From Vibrio sp. SCSIO 43137 (lineage in GTDB: Bacteria > Pseudomonadota > Gammaproteobacteria > Enterobacterales > Vibrionaceae): a stretch of 64,000 nucleotides of DNA. The stretch lies in NCBI RefSeq assembly GCF_028201475.1, contig NZ_CP116383.1, positions 2,418,001 through 2,482,000 on the forward strand, read 5' to 3'. Numbering within the stretch: position 1 is the first letter of the stretch; the number at the start of each line of letters is the position of its first letter. Of this stretch, positions 1-7,359 are shown piece after piece. Below the pieces are notes generated by a model that saw only the letters and a list, made by a program, of their open reading frames with translations, did no database searches and had not been told where the DNA came from. A program made the translations under genes and the position numbers.

Positions 1-1
1 T

Positions 2-1102
2 ATTTACCCTCTGCTTAACGGCACACATACGGGAGTGTCCAGACTTTTTGCCCCCGCCTTCCTCTATGCCAGAGAATATATAACACAACTAAGCCGCCAG
101 ATTGAGTTTGACCACGACTGGTGTGGCGTTACTCAACTAATGTGGAATGATAAATCAGAGAAAAAACTGACCAGTATGCTGGAAGGTAACTTCCCTGACC
201 AACTGGCTCATAAACTCTCTGTTGAGGAAACGAGTCAACATATAGGCTTACCCGTTGACGTTGAAAGTATCAGCTATCCTTTAGGCGGCTGGTTATCTCC
301 AAAGCAGCTAACCACTAATTTGCTTACGCATTTGCAGAATAACAACAACTTTAAGCTATGTTATCAGACAGAAATCACCGCTCTTGAGCCTATTGAACAA
401 GATGGTAGCTGGCTCCTGAAATCAGAGAATCAGCAGTTTCATCACGCTTCAGCCGTTATTGCCAATGGCCATCTGTTCCGACAATTCGGGCAAGCCAAAG
501 AAATTGCCGCAACACCTGTAAAAGGTCAGGTCAGCCATATCCCGACAACGAAGCAGCTTAGCAAGCTAAAAACTGTACTCTGTTACAACGGCTATATGAC
601 ACCAAACAATCCTACCGATAACCTGCACTGCATCGGAGCCAGTCACGACCGGGTTAACATTAATCAGGAATTTGAGGCAGGGATTCAGTCAGAGAACCGC
701 TTTAAACTGATACGAAGCCTGCCAAATCAGAGCTGGCCGGAAGAAGTGGATATCAGCGGAAACATGGCACGGCAGGGTATTCGTTGTGTCACCAGAGATC
801 ATCTGCCTTACGTCGGCAATGTCGGTGATTATGAACAGATTCTCAGCCAATATGCCAATCTTCGGTCAGAACAAAGTGGCGCCCAGCCTGTTGCCAGTTA
901 CCCCAATCTGTTCTGCCTTCTGGCACTAGGCTCAAGAGGGCTATGTTCTGCTCCGCTAATGGCGGAACTGCTGGCCTCACAAATATGTAATGACCCTCTG
1001 CCACTACCGACCGATGTGCTGGAATCTGTGCATCCGGCTAAAATGTGGGTAAGAAAGCTGCTTAAGGGTAAACCCGTTAGTACTTTAACTACCGGTTGTT
1101 AA
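2..1102 (+). CDS. mnmC: MnmC C-terminal FAD oxidoreductase part (5' truncated by window edge)
   Basis: This is the 3' part of the bifunctional tRNA 5-methylaminomethyl-2-thiouridine biosynthesis protein. Its C-terminal FAD domain removes the carboxymethyl group from cmnm5s2U34 before the N-terminal methyltransferase domain methylates it. The open frame runs from base 2 without an in-frame start that fits the family. It reads IYPLLNGTHTGVSRLFAPAF, typical of the interior of the oxidoreductase domain. The end has the family's GSRGL stretch near LLALGSRGLCSAPLMAEL, a C-terminal FAD-contact region. About 367 of some 670 residues are present; the methyltransferase domain and the FAD-binding GxGxxG lie upstream of the window. 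The internal GTG at position 35 is not the true start. Assignment is by recognition of family sequence. Confidence 0.93.
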   Translation: MYPLLNGTHTGVSRLFAPAFLYAREYITQLSRQIEFDHDWCGVTQLMWNDKSEKKLTSMLEGNFPDQLAHKLSVEETSQHIGLPVDVESISYPLGGWLSPKQLTTNLLTHLQNNNNFKLCYQTEITALEPIEQDGSWLLKSENQQFHHASAVIANGHLFRQFGQAKEIAATPVKGQVSHIPTTKQLSKLKTVLCYNGYMTPNNPTDNLHCIGASHDRVNINQEFEAGIQSENRFKLIRSLPNQSWPEEVDISGNMARQGIRCVTRDHLPYVGNVGDYEQILSQYANLRSEQSGAQPVASYPNLFCLLALGSRGLCSAPLMAELLASQICNDPLPLPTDVLESVHPAKMWVRKLLKGKPVSTLTTGC

Positions 1103-1124
1103 ATTTGTCATGCCTTTAGTCATC

Positions 1125-1217
1125 TGGCAGATATCGATAAGCAAACCCTCCGCGACAGGGATGGCGCGGCGGAGCCCCACGGAGGGGTTTATGCGTGTTT
1201 GTGTTCGATATCTGCCA
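1125..1217. repeat. Nested palindromic intergenic element, about 93 bp
   Basis: The outer arms TGGCAGATATCGA (1125-1137) and TCGATATCTGCCA (1205-1217) form a perfect 13-bp inverted repeat. Inside it, AAACCCTCCG (1143-1152) pairs with CGGAGGGGTTT (1180-1190) with a single bulged base, around a GC-rich loop. It sits between the convergent ends of mnmC and the GGDEF gene. The sharp boundaries and nested dyad look like a dispersed intergenic repeat of the REP or ERIC kind rather than a simple terminator, since no T-run follows either arm. Only one copy is in this window, so repetition in the genome is inferred. Confidence 0.6.
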
Positions 1218-1286
1218 AAGTGATATGTATACAGAAGACGTTAATTAACACAATGTAACAGATAATTTGCCTATCCAAGTAATTGA

Positions 1287-2519
1287 TCAGGTGGTGACAG
1301 GCTCCATCTGACTATACTCCACCCGGTTTCGTCCGTTATCTTTAGCGCGATAAAGTGCCTTATCCGCCTGCTTAACCATCTCCTGATAACATTTATGGCT
1401 GAAGTGATTGTCAGCCACACCAAAGCTCATTGTAAGTTTCTCACTTTCCGCATACTTCGGCTGATAACTATCCAGATAGGTCTGAATACTGCCCGCCACC
1501 TGAATCGCTTCCCTCAGGGATAATTTAGGCAGCAGTACCATAAACTCTTCGCCACCCCAACGCCCTACTTTGCCTGCCCTGCCGATAATATCAGTCAGGA
1601 TATTAGCCACCTCGACCAATGCCTTATCGCCGATATCGTGACCATACTTATCATTGGTTGCCTTAAAGTTATCCAGATCACAGAGAACAACCGAAAAATA
1701 TCCGCCGCATCTTGTGGTGCGGGTAAACTCCTGATGTATAGAGGACTCAATTTTTCTCCGGTTATACAGATTGGTCAGGCTGTCAGTTGATGCCAACTTC
1801 TCCGTTTCCGCCAGCAACTCTTTCTGTATGGCAGCACGCTCTTCTGTCAGTTTAAATAGGCGTCCGTTAATCATTAACTCCAGAGAAAACACAAACAGCA
1901 CAGTAGTAATAATGGTAGCCATAATAAATATGGCTTCATAAGAAGAGAGCTCAAGATAGGTGAGATTGGTTTGTGCCAGTTCTGAATAGTCGTAAACGGC
2001 ATAAATAAATCTGATAGCAAATACAAAACACTGCATAACAATAGCAATAGCAACGCTGGACAGGTTGTGACTATCGTCCTTTTTCGCCCTGAAGCAGAGC
2101 AGATAGAGCATACTGATATTAACGATAAGTGCTGCTGCACTAAACAGCATGATACGAACTGCAACATTTGGCTCTATAAGAGTAAAGTAGCCATACACCA
2201 AGCCATACAGAATAGCCGCTATATAGTAGATAAACTTGTTAGTATGGATTTTAAGGAAAGCACTAAAGCCGAAAAGAAGCAGCACATGACCGAAAAACAC
2301 CATCAGGTTAGCAACAACAACACTAATGGCAACCGGCAGCAAATCACCAGATAAAGCAAGGGTCATCCCTAGTGCAATGACCGAAAATCCTGCACAAAAA
2401 AGGCCGATACCGGAGAATCGTCCTTTGTTCTGCCACCAGGAAATCGCAAGCACGTAAATACTGATGTATTCAACAAAAACGAAAACAACTACCGCTGTTT
2501 TCATGTCAAATGCATCCAT
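1287..2519 (-). CDS. Membrane-bound GGDEF diguanylate cyclase
   Basis: This probable diguanylate cyclase makes cyclic di-GMP from two GTP. Residues 1-215 carry about six or seven hydrophobic segments, an integral-membrane sensor of no type I can name. A short linker follows, then a GGDEF domain from about residue 245 (STDSLTNLYNRR) with the active-site GGEEF at 322-326 and the substrate loop DLDNFKATND at 281-290. The positions expected for the RxxD product-inhibition site, nine and six residues before GGEEF, are Gly and Gly, so feedback through the usual I-site seems absent. No EAL or HD-GYP domain is present. The start is ATG preceded by AAGGG five to six bases upstream. The gene is monocistronic and converges on mnmC. 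What it senses cannot be read from sequence. Confidence 0.9.
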   Translation of the reverse strand: MDAFDMKTAVVVFVFVEYISIYVLAISWWQNKGRFSGIGLFCAGFSVIALGMTLALSGDLLPVAISVVVANLMVFFGHVLLLFGFSAFLKIHTNKFIYYIAAILYGLVYGYFTLIEPNVAVRIMLFSAAALIVNISMLYLLCFRAKKDDSHNLSSVAIAIVMQCFVFAIRFIYAVYDYSELAQTNLTYLELSSYEAIFIMATIITTVLFVFSLELMINGRLFKLTEERAAIQKELLAETEKLASTDSLTNLYNRRKIESSIHQEFTRTTRCGGYFSVVLCDLDNFKATNDKYGHDIGDKALVEVANILTDIIGRAGKVGRWGGEEFMVLLPKLSLREAIQVAGSIQTYLDSYQPKYAESEKLTMSFGVADNHFSHKCYQEMVKQADKALYRAKDNGRNRVEYSQMEPVTT

Positions 2520-2640
2520 AACAACCCTTAATACAACAAATTTAAGAGCGTTATAATACCTAACTCTGCATTTTATTCTGCCGGATAGATCAAGTTATTA
2601 AATGGAAGCAAGATCAAATTTCTATTATTTCTTTTTAAGC

Positions 2641-2904
2641 TTATTTTATTGTTTTCAGCTCAGACCAAAGCTCAGAAACAATGATTCGGTCGGCTGGCGA
2701 CAGCTCTGAGCGGGCTTCTTCCAGGCTTGCTTCAACCCGGGCTTTCATCACTTCAATATCACTGACTCCTTCAGATTCACAGTCTGCGGCGGCTAAAGAG
2801 ATATGCCCTCTTAAATAACCTCCGGCAAACAGTTCATCATCCGATGCCGTTGCTACAGATGCATCGATTTTATCCAGTAGCTTCTCTTCGTATTGTAAAA
2901 TCAT
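2641..2904 (-). CDS. yfcL: YfcL family protein
   Basis: This small acidic protein of 87 residues belongs to the YfcL family, found beside epmC in many gammaproteobacteria. Its biochemical role is not established. It has no signal peptide or membrane segment. It is predicted largely helical, with conserved-looking stretches such as FAGGYLRGHISLAAADCE in the middle. It starts nine bases after the epmC stop, so the two are surely co-transcribed. A GAGAGAAAG ribosome site precedes the ATG. The close pairing hints at a link with elongation factor P modification or a shared housekeeping transcript, but that is inference from position only. Confidence 0.85.
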   Translation of the reverse strand: MILQYEEKLLDKIDASVATASDDELFAGGYLRGHISLAAADCESEGVSDIEVMKARVEASLEEARSELSPADRIIVSELWSELKTIK

Positions 2905-2913
2905 ACTTTCTCT

Positions 2914-3447
2914 CTATTTTACTTCGAACTGTTCAAGGTTTAGTTCTGCGGTTTGGTAGTACTGTCTGAGTATTTCACTAAACGTTTTCACACGGGGCGG
3001 TAAACCCTGAAGCAGAATATCTGACACTTCTTTATAGACCCTTTGCATAAAGGCCAGCCGATCGGGCTCAAAATCGCCATGAAGATTGTCACAACTTACC
3101 GAAAATGGGAAGCCGGCGCTAACTGAAAATATCCACTCATAAGCCTGAGGACGAACTTCCACCTGTTCAAACTCTTTCTGAACTTCAGCACTACGACCAT
3201 CGGACTCATACCAATAACCGAAATCTTCCAGTAACCTTCTTTGCGGGCCAGCCACACACCAATGGGCTATCTCATGCAATGCCGAAGCATAAAAACCACG
3301 GGCAAAGATAATTCGGTGGTAACTATGCTCTTGATCAGCCGGCAAGTAGACAGGTTCATCTCCGCCTAACTCAAGACGGGTATTAAAGTCCTCTGAAAAT
3401 GACTGGTTAAAGAGAGTAATTAAATCCTGATAGTGGTGTTTCATCAT
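2914..3447 (-). CDS. epmC: Elongation factor P hydroxylase EpmC
   Basis: EpmC (YfcM) hydroxylates the beta-lysylated lysine of elongation factor P, the last step of the EpmA/EpmB/EpmC modification that helps ribosomes through polyproline stretches. The 177 residues match the usual family length. A metal-binding HExxH motif is visible as HEIAH at residues 58-62, followed by a conserved acidic region (GYWYESDGRSAEVQ). The protein is cytosolic. It begins with two consecutive ATG codons, and the first is taken. It follows aroC by 42 bases that hold a short GC-rich hairpin, so it may be partly attenuated from aroC transcription. It is tightly coupled to yfcL downstream. Confidence 0.93.
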   Translation of the reverse strand: MMKHHYQDLITLFNQSFSEDFNTRLELGGDEPVYLPADQEHSYHRIIFARGFYASALHEIAHWCVAGPQRRLLEDFGYWYESDGRSAEVQKEFEQVEVRPQAYEWIFSVSAGFPFSVSCDNLHGDFEPDRLAFMQRVYKEVSDILLQGLPPRVKTFSEILRQYYQTAELNLEQFEVK

Positions 3448-3464
3448 ATGGGCAGAGTCAAAAG

Positions 3465-3482
3465 AGCCGCCCTGAGGCGGCT
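3465..3482 (-). terminator. GC-rich hairpin between aroC and epmC
   Basis: AGCCGCC and GGCGGCT (3465-3471 and 3476-3482) form a perfect 7-bp stem around a 4-base loop. On the minus strand it is followed by CTTTTGA, a weak T-run. It may act as a partial terminator or an mRNA-stabilising hairpin after aroC. Confidence 0.5.
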
Positions 3483-3489
3483 ACAAGGT

Positions 3490-4578
3490 TTATTCAATTT
3501 CCGGTGTATCGGTTTTCACTGCAAAGTTCTGCCCGCGATGACGAAGCAGATGGTCCATTAGTACAATAGCGAGCATAGCCTCGGCAATGGGCACAGCACG
3601 AATTCCGACACAAGGGTCATGACGACCTTTAGTAATAAGCTGGGTAGGCTCACCCTCTTTGGTTATGGTCTCACCCGGTACTGTGATACTAGAAGTAGGT
3701 TTAAGTGCAATATTAGCAACAATCTCCTGTCCGGTGGAGATACCTCCTAAAATGCCACCAGCATGGTTTGATTTAAAACCTTCCGGTGTAAGAGGATCGC
3801 GATGTTCACTGCCCTTCTGGGCAACAACATCAAATCCGTCACCTATCTCAACCCCCTTCACCGCATTGATGCTCATCAAAGCATGAGCAATATCCGCATC
3901 AAGACGATCAAATACAGGCTCACCTAATCCAACCGGAACATGAGTCGCTACAACCTGAAGTTTGGCACCAACCGAGTCGCCCTCTTTCTTAAGATCACGG
4001 ATTAACTGGTCAAATTCAGCCACTTTATCGGCATCAGGGGAGAAAAATGGGTTGTTTTCAATCTCATTCCAATCAACTTTATCGATTTTCACATCACCCA
4101 TTTGTGATAGATAAGCACGAATTTCGATACCAAATTCCTGAAGAAGGTACTTTTTCGCAATAGCACCAGCCGCAACCCGCATAGCAGTTTCACGGGCAGA
4201 AGAGCGGCCTCCCCCCCGGTAATCCCTTACACCATATTTCTGATGATAGGTGTAGTCTGCGTGACCAGGACGGAACTTGTCTTTTATCTCAGAATAATCT
4301 TTTGACCTTTGATCGGTATTTTCGATCAAAAGGCCAATAGAGGTACCGGTTGTTTGACCTTCAAATACACCTGACAGAATTTTCACCTCATCAGGTTCTC
4401 TGCGGGCGGTGGTGTAACGTGATGTTCCCGGACGACGACGATCCAAATCCTTTTGCAGATCAGCTTCCGTGATTGCTAACCCCGGAGGACAACCATCAAC
4501 AATACACCCTAAGGCGATTCCGTGACTCTCTCCAAAGGTGGTTACCCGAAAGTGCTGACCAATACTATTTCCTGCCAT
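3490..4578 (-). CDS. aroC: Chorismate synthase
   Basis: Chorismate synthase performs the seventh shikimate-pathway step, the anti-1,4-elimination of phosphate from EPSP to chorismate. It needs reduced FMN. The 362 residues match the bifunctional-length bacterial enzymes. Signature stretches are visible: [18 protein letters not shown] at the N-terminus, the [14 protein letters not shown] block with its conserved histidine, [11 protein letters not shown], and near the end [18 protein letters not shown], which carries a conserved Asp. The family's three signature regions are all intact. It is cytosolic and tetrameric by family knowledge. The start is the ATG giving MAGNSIGQ. It lies upstream of epmC-yfcL and about 150 bases after prmB, separated from it by a strong terminator. 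Confidence 0.98.
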   Translation of the reverse strand: MAGNSIGQHFRVTTFGESHGIALGCIVDGCPPGLAITEADLQKDLDRRRPGTSRYTTARREPDEVKILSGVFEGQTTGTSIGLLIENTDQRSKDYSEIKDKFRPGHADYTYHQKYGVRDYRGGGRSSARETAMRVAAGAIAKKYLLQEFGIEIRAYLSQMGDVKIDKVDWNEIENNPFFSPDADKVAEFDQLIRDLKKEGDSVGAKLQVVATHVPVGLGEPVFDRLDADIAHALMSINAVKGVEIGDGFDVVAQKGSEHRDPLTPEGFKSNHAGGILGGISTGQEIVANIALKPTSSITVPGETITKEGEPTQLITKGRHDPCVGIRAVPIAEAMLAIVLMDHLLRHRGQNFAVKTDTPEIE

Positions 4579-4676
4579 TAATTCCTCGTTGTCCTCTGCG
4601 CTCTGAGAGGTACTTAATCTGTTGTTAGTGTTTTCATATTCGCTTTATCCGCGAACGATGTAAATAGTTTGCCAAT

Positions 4677-4701
4677 AAAAAAGGCCGGAGAAATTCCGGC
4701 C
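4677..4701 (-). terminator. Rho-independent terminator after prmB
   Basis: GGCCGGA (4683-4689) pairs with TCCGGCC (4695-4701) around GAAAT. On the minus strand it is followed by six T residues. It ends prmB transcription, so aroC must have its own promoter in the following roughly 100 bases. Confidence 0.85.
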
Positions 4702-4736
4702 CTGAATAGTCTTATCGATTTATCTACCTGTATGTA

Positions 4737-5672
4737 CTAGTCAATATAGAGACTAAATTCATCAGCACAGGCAACTAACTGCTCACGGGTCAGCATAAAT
4801 ACCCCGTGACCGCCATTCTCAAAATCAATCCATGTAAACGGAATATCAGGATACTGTTCCATCATATGCACCATGGAATTACCCACTTCACAAATCAAAA
4901 TACCGTTCTCATTCAGGTAGTGCGGCGCATTTGCCAGAATACGACGAACCAGTTTTAGTCCGTCAGAACCGGCAGCTAAGCCTAATTCAGGCTCATGGGT
5001 AAACTCTTCCGGCAGGCTGTCCATATCTTCCTGATCAACATAAGGCGGGTTAGTCACAATCAGGTCATACTTATCTTGCTTAGGCAGATCGCGGAACAGA
5101 TCAGAACGGATTGGGAACACTTGTTGCTCCATTCCGTGATCCTGAATATTCTGCTCAGCCACTTCCAGAGCACCACTGGAAATATCAATAGCATCCACCT
5201 CAGCTTCAGGAAACGCATGGGCACAAGCAATGGCAATACAACCACTACCGGTACATAGATCCATCACACGCATAGGTTCTTCTGTCAGCCATGGCTGGAA
5301 CTGAGCTTCAATCAGTTCACCAATCGGTGAGCGAGGCACCAGCACTCTTTCATCAACAAAGAACTCCAGACCACAGAACCAAGCCTTGTTGGTCAGATAA
5401 GCCGTCGGAATCTTGTCATTAATTCGTTTTACTACCCGGGTAACGATACGATTTCGTTCAGAAGTGGTTAAGCGGGAGTTTAGTACATGGGATGGTACAT
5501 CGATCGGCAGGTAGATTGTCGGCAAGACCAGTTGAACCGCTTCATCCCATGAGTTATCGGAACCGTGGCCATAAAACAAGCCTGCAGCATTAAACCGACT
5601 CACCGTCCAACGAAGCATATCCTGAAGGGTTGATAACTCTGAAACCACTTCATCTACAAAAATCTTATCCAA
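4737..5672 (-). CDS. prmB: Ribosomal protein L3 N5-glutamine methyltransferase PrmB
   Basis: PrmB transfers a methyl group from SAM to a glutamine of ribosomal protein L3 during 50S assembly. The N-terminal substrate-recognition helical domain (about 1-110) is followed by a Rossmann methyltransferase fold: [16 protein letters not shown] is the SAM loop, and TNPPYVD is the NPPY catalytic motif shared by glutamine methyltransferases. The length of 311 residues fits. The start chosen is a TTG giving [10 protein letters not shown], which matches the conserved family N-terminus and has a GGAG six bases upstream. A TTG four codons earlier would swallow that ribosome site. It is divergent from smrB with only about 50 bases between them, so the promoters must be compact or overlapping. 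Confidence 0.95.
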   Translation of the reverse strand: MDKIFVDEVVSELSTLQDMLRWTVSRFNAAGLFYGHGSDNSWDEAVQLVLPTIYLPIDVPSHVLNSRLTTSERNRIVTRVVKRINDKIPTAYLTNKAWFCGLEFFVDERVLVPRSPIGELIEAQFQPWLTEEPMRVMDLCTGSGCIAIACAHAFPEAEVDAIDISSGALEVAEQNIQDHGMEQQVFPIRSDLFRDLPKQDKYDLIVTNPPYVDQEDMDSLPEEFTHEPELGLAAGSDGLKLVRRILANAPHYLNENGILICEVGNSMVHMMEQYPDIPFTWIDFENGGHGVFMLTREQLVACADEFSLYID

Positions 5673-5725
5673 AACTATCTCCAAAAAGCGCTACAATACC
5701 GGCATCAGGCAAAGAATGAGTAATT

Positions 5726-6256
5726 ATGAGCAACAAAGACAAAAACCTTGATGACGACTTTTCCTTGTTCCAAGATGCGGTTAAGGGCATAAAAAAGTTG
5801 CGACAGGATACCATAATCCCCAAGCCAAAAAGAGAGATTAAGCAAAAAGATACTCAACGTTTTGTGCGCGAGGCTAAAGATAACGAGTTTTTCTTCTCTG
5901 ATGAGTTTATTCCTCACCTTGAGGAAGAAGGGCCTACCCGCTACGCCAGAAGCGATGTGTCTAAATACGAAGTAAAAAGATTACGTCGCGGTGTTTATGT
6001 CCCAGATGTTTATCTTGATATGCATGGTATGACACAACAGGAAGCCAAAGCAGAACTGGCGGCCATGATAGCCCACTGTATCCGGGAGAATGTTCATTGC
6101 GCTTGCGTTATGCATGGCATAGGTAAACACATCCTTAAGCAGAAAGTTCCTGTCTGGCTGGCTCAGCATCCGGATGTTATGGCTTATCATCAGGCACCGC
6201 TGGAGTTTGGCGGAGATGGCGCCTTGCTGGTTCTTCTCACCATCCCGGATAAATAA
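5726..6256 (+). CDS. smrB: Endonuclease SmrB (collided-ribosome rescue)
   Basis: SmrB cleaves mRNA between collided ribosomes so that stalled complexes can be rescued. The first 80 or so residues are charged and extended, the region that contacts the ribosome in the family. The C-terminal Smr domain shows DMHGMTQQEAKAEL and MHGIGKHILKQKVPVWL, containing the conserved D-x-H-G and HGxGxxxL motifs. The length of 176 residues is typical. The gene faces away from prmB, itself a ribosome-modification gene, an arrangement conserved in enteric relatives. It converges on sixA with 23 bases between the stop codons and no obvious terminator hairpin in the gap. Confidence 0.95.
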   Translation: MSNKDKNLDDDFSLFQDAVKGIKKLRQDTIIPKPKREIKQKDTQRFVREAKDNEFFFSDEFIPHLEEEGPTRYARSDVSKYEVKRLRRGVYVPDVYLDMHGMTQQEAKAELAAMIAHCIRENVHCACVMHGIGKHILKQKVPVWLAQHPDVMAYHQAPLEFGGDGALLVLLTIPDK

Positions 6257-6279
6257 TTTTCTCTGTCACCAGATTTCAG

Positions 6280-6750
6280 TTAAGGGTGGATGTTCCAGAG
6301 CATCTCCCCCTTCATTTGTTCAGGCTCATATTCGATACAGACCAATCCTGATGTGGGAAACATAGGAGGCGTAATACCTGATACAAACTCCGCGGTAAGA
6401 TAACCCACTAAAGGCAGATGTGATACCAGCAGTACTGACTCCAGCTGTTTTGACTGAATCAGGGCTGACACATAGTGAAACACACCCATTGAGGTTCCGT
6501 ACGGGGTAATTTCATCATAACTTTCAACAGCTGAAGGTTCGACCTGAAACAGCGAAGAAATGGTCTGCCAGGTTTGCCTTGCTCTGATATAAGGGCTAAC
6601 CAACACTGAATCAAACTTGTTGATCCCTTGCCGTTCACAAGCCCGGGCGACCGCCAGTGACTGGTCACGACCACGTTGGGTTAACTCTCTCTCTGCATCA
6701 CTATTAGCATAATGCTCCGCTTCTCCGTGACGCATAATAAACACTTTCAT
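6280..6750 (-). CDS. sixA: Phosphohistidine phosphatase SixA
   Basis: SixA is a histidine-phosphatase-superfamily enzyme that removes phosphate from phosphohistidine, with ArcB and later the nitrogen phosphotransferase protein NPr as reported substrates. The catalytic RHG triad is at residues 7-9 (FIMRHGEAEH), so His8 would form the phosphoenzyme. The second conserved histidine is in LLVSHLPLVG. The length of 156 residues is the family norm. The protein is cytosolic with no signal. It is convergent with smrB and preceded by a 600-base intergenic region that is mostly repeat sequence, so its promoter must lie in the first few dozen bases or within the small palindrome there. Confidence 0.95.
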   Translation of the reverse strand: MKVFIMRHGEAEHYANSDAERELTQRGRDQSLAVARACERQGINKFDSVLVSPYIRARQTWQTISSLFQVEPSAVESYDEITPYGTSMGVFHYVSALIQSKQLESVLLVSHLPLVGYLTAEFVSGITPPMFPTSGLVCIEYEPEQMKGEMLWNIHP

Positions 6751-6789
6751 GATGGTTTCCCGTATTGAATAAGGTCAGTTTCTGTGTTT

Positions 6790-6835
6790 TATACCAAAGC
6801 AACCTCCCTACAGATTTTGAGGTCACTTGGGTATA
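6790..6835. repeat. Short palindrome sharing arms with the larger neighbouring repeat
   Basis: Arms TATACCAAAGCAACCTC (6790-6806) and GAGGTCACTTGGGTATA (6819-6835) are near-complementary around a 12-base centre. They carry the same end motif (TATACCCAAGTgACCTC) as the 265-bp element that begins 65 bases downstream. It reads as a solo or internally deleted copy of that element. Confidence 0.7.
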
Positions 6836-6899
6836 TATAATCAAGCAAAGCAAAATATTATAAATATATCAATTACCTTGCTCAAAAAGTCTGGCATTA

Positions 6900-7164
6900 T
6901 ATACCCAAGTAACCTCAAGATGCTTTTTCAGCGAGAATATATTGGCTTCTGATCAAGGCACTGATTTGAAGCCATAGTCATTCTACGGTAAGAATCAGTA
7001 ACACAGAGCAGGAGCCAATATAACTCGCCCTTCGGGAGCGCATCAAGATGCCCATTTCTGTGTCAGATAACTTTGAAAGGGGGTGCCATTCCTACAGTTA
7101 TCTTCCTTGAACTGAACATCTTGATGCAGCTCTGAATCCTGTATCTTGAGGTCACTTGAGTATA
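6900..7164. repeat. 265-bp intergenic repeat with 22-bp terminal inverted repeats and nested dyads
   Basis: The two 22-base ends (6900-6921 and 7143-7164) match in inverted orientation at 20 of 22 positions and begin TATACCCAAGT / TATACTCAAGT. Inside are further inverted pairs: ATATTGGCTTCTG (6939-6951) with CAGGAGCCAATAT (7009-7021), AGATAACT (7065-7072) with AGTTATCT (7096-7103), and GCATCAAGATG (7040-7050) with CATCTTGATGC (7117-7127). There is no open reading frame of note. The pattern is that of a non-coding MITE-like element that folds into a branched structure. I have a general memory of similar TATACCCAAGTAACCTC elements in Vibrio intergenic regions but cannot verify it here. The remaining gap up to the peptidase gene (7165-7359) shows no clear feature beyond room for its promoter. 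Confidence 0.75.
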
Positions 7165-7359
7165 ATGAGCTGATATCTAAAAAAGTTTGTCCCGTGATAA
7201 GTTCAGGTCAGTTTTGCCGTTTTCAACCGACTAATTACCCTAATGGTAACCAGTGAAAACTATGATTGGAAAAATATTCCGGCAAAACAGCCAGACAGCA
7301 TTTGCAGCAACCAATATCAAAGCCATAATTAACTTACACGCTCTATCTGGAGACCTCTC

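Noticed and set aside
7211-7288. GTTTTGCCG and CGGCAAAAC arms 60 bases apart upstream of the peptidase gene
   Set aside because: Nine-base arms at that spacing can arise by chance and no other feature supports a hairpin or insertion.
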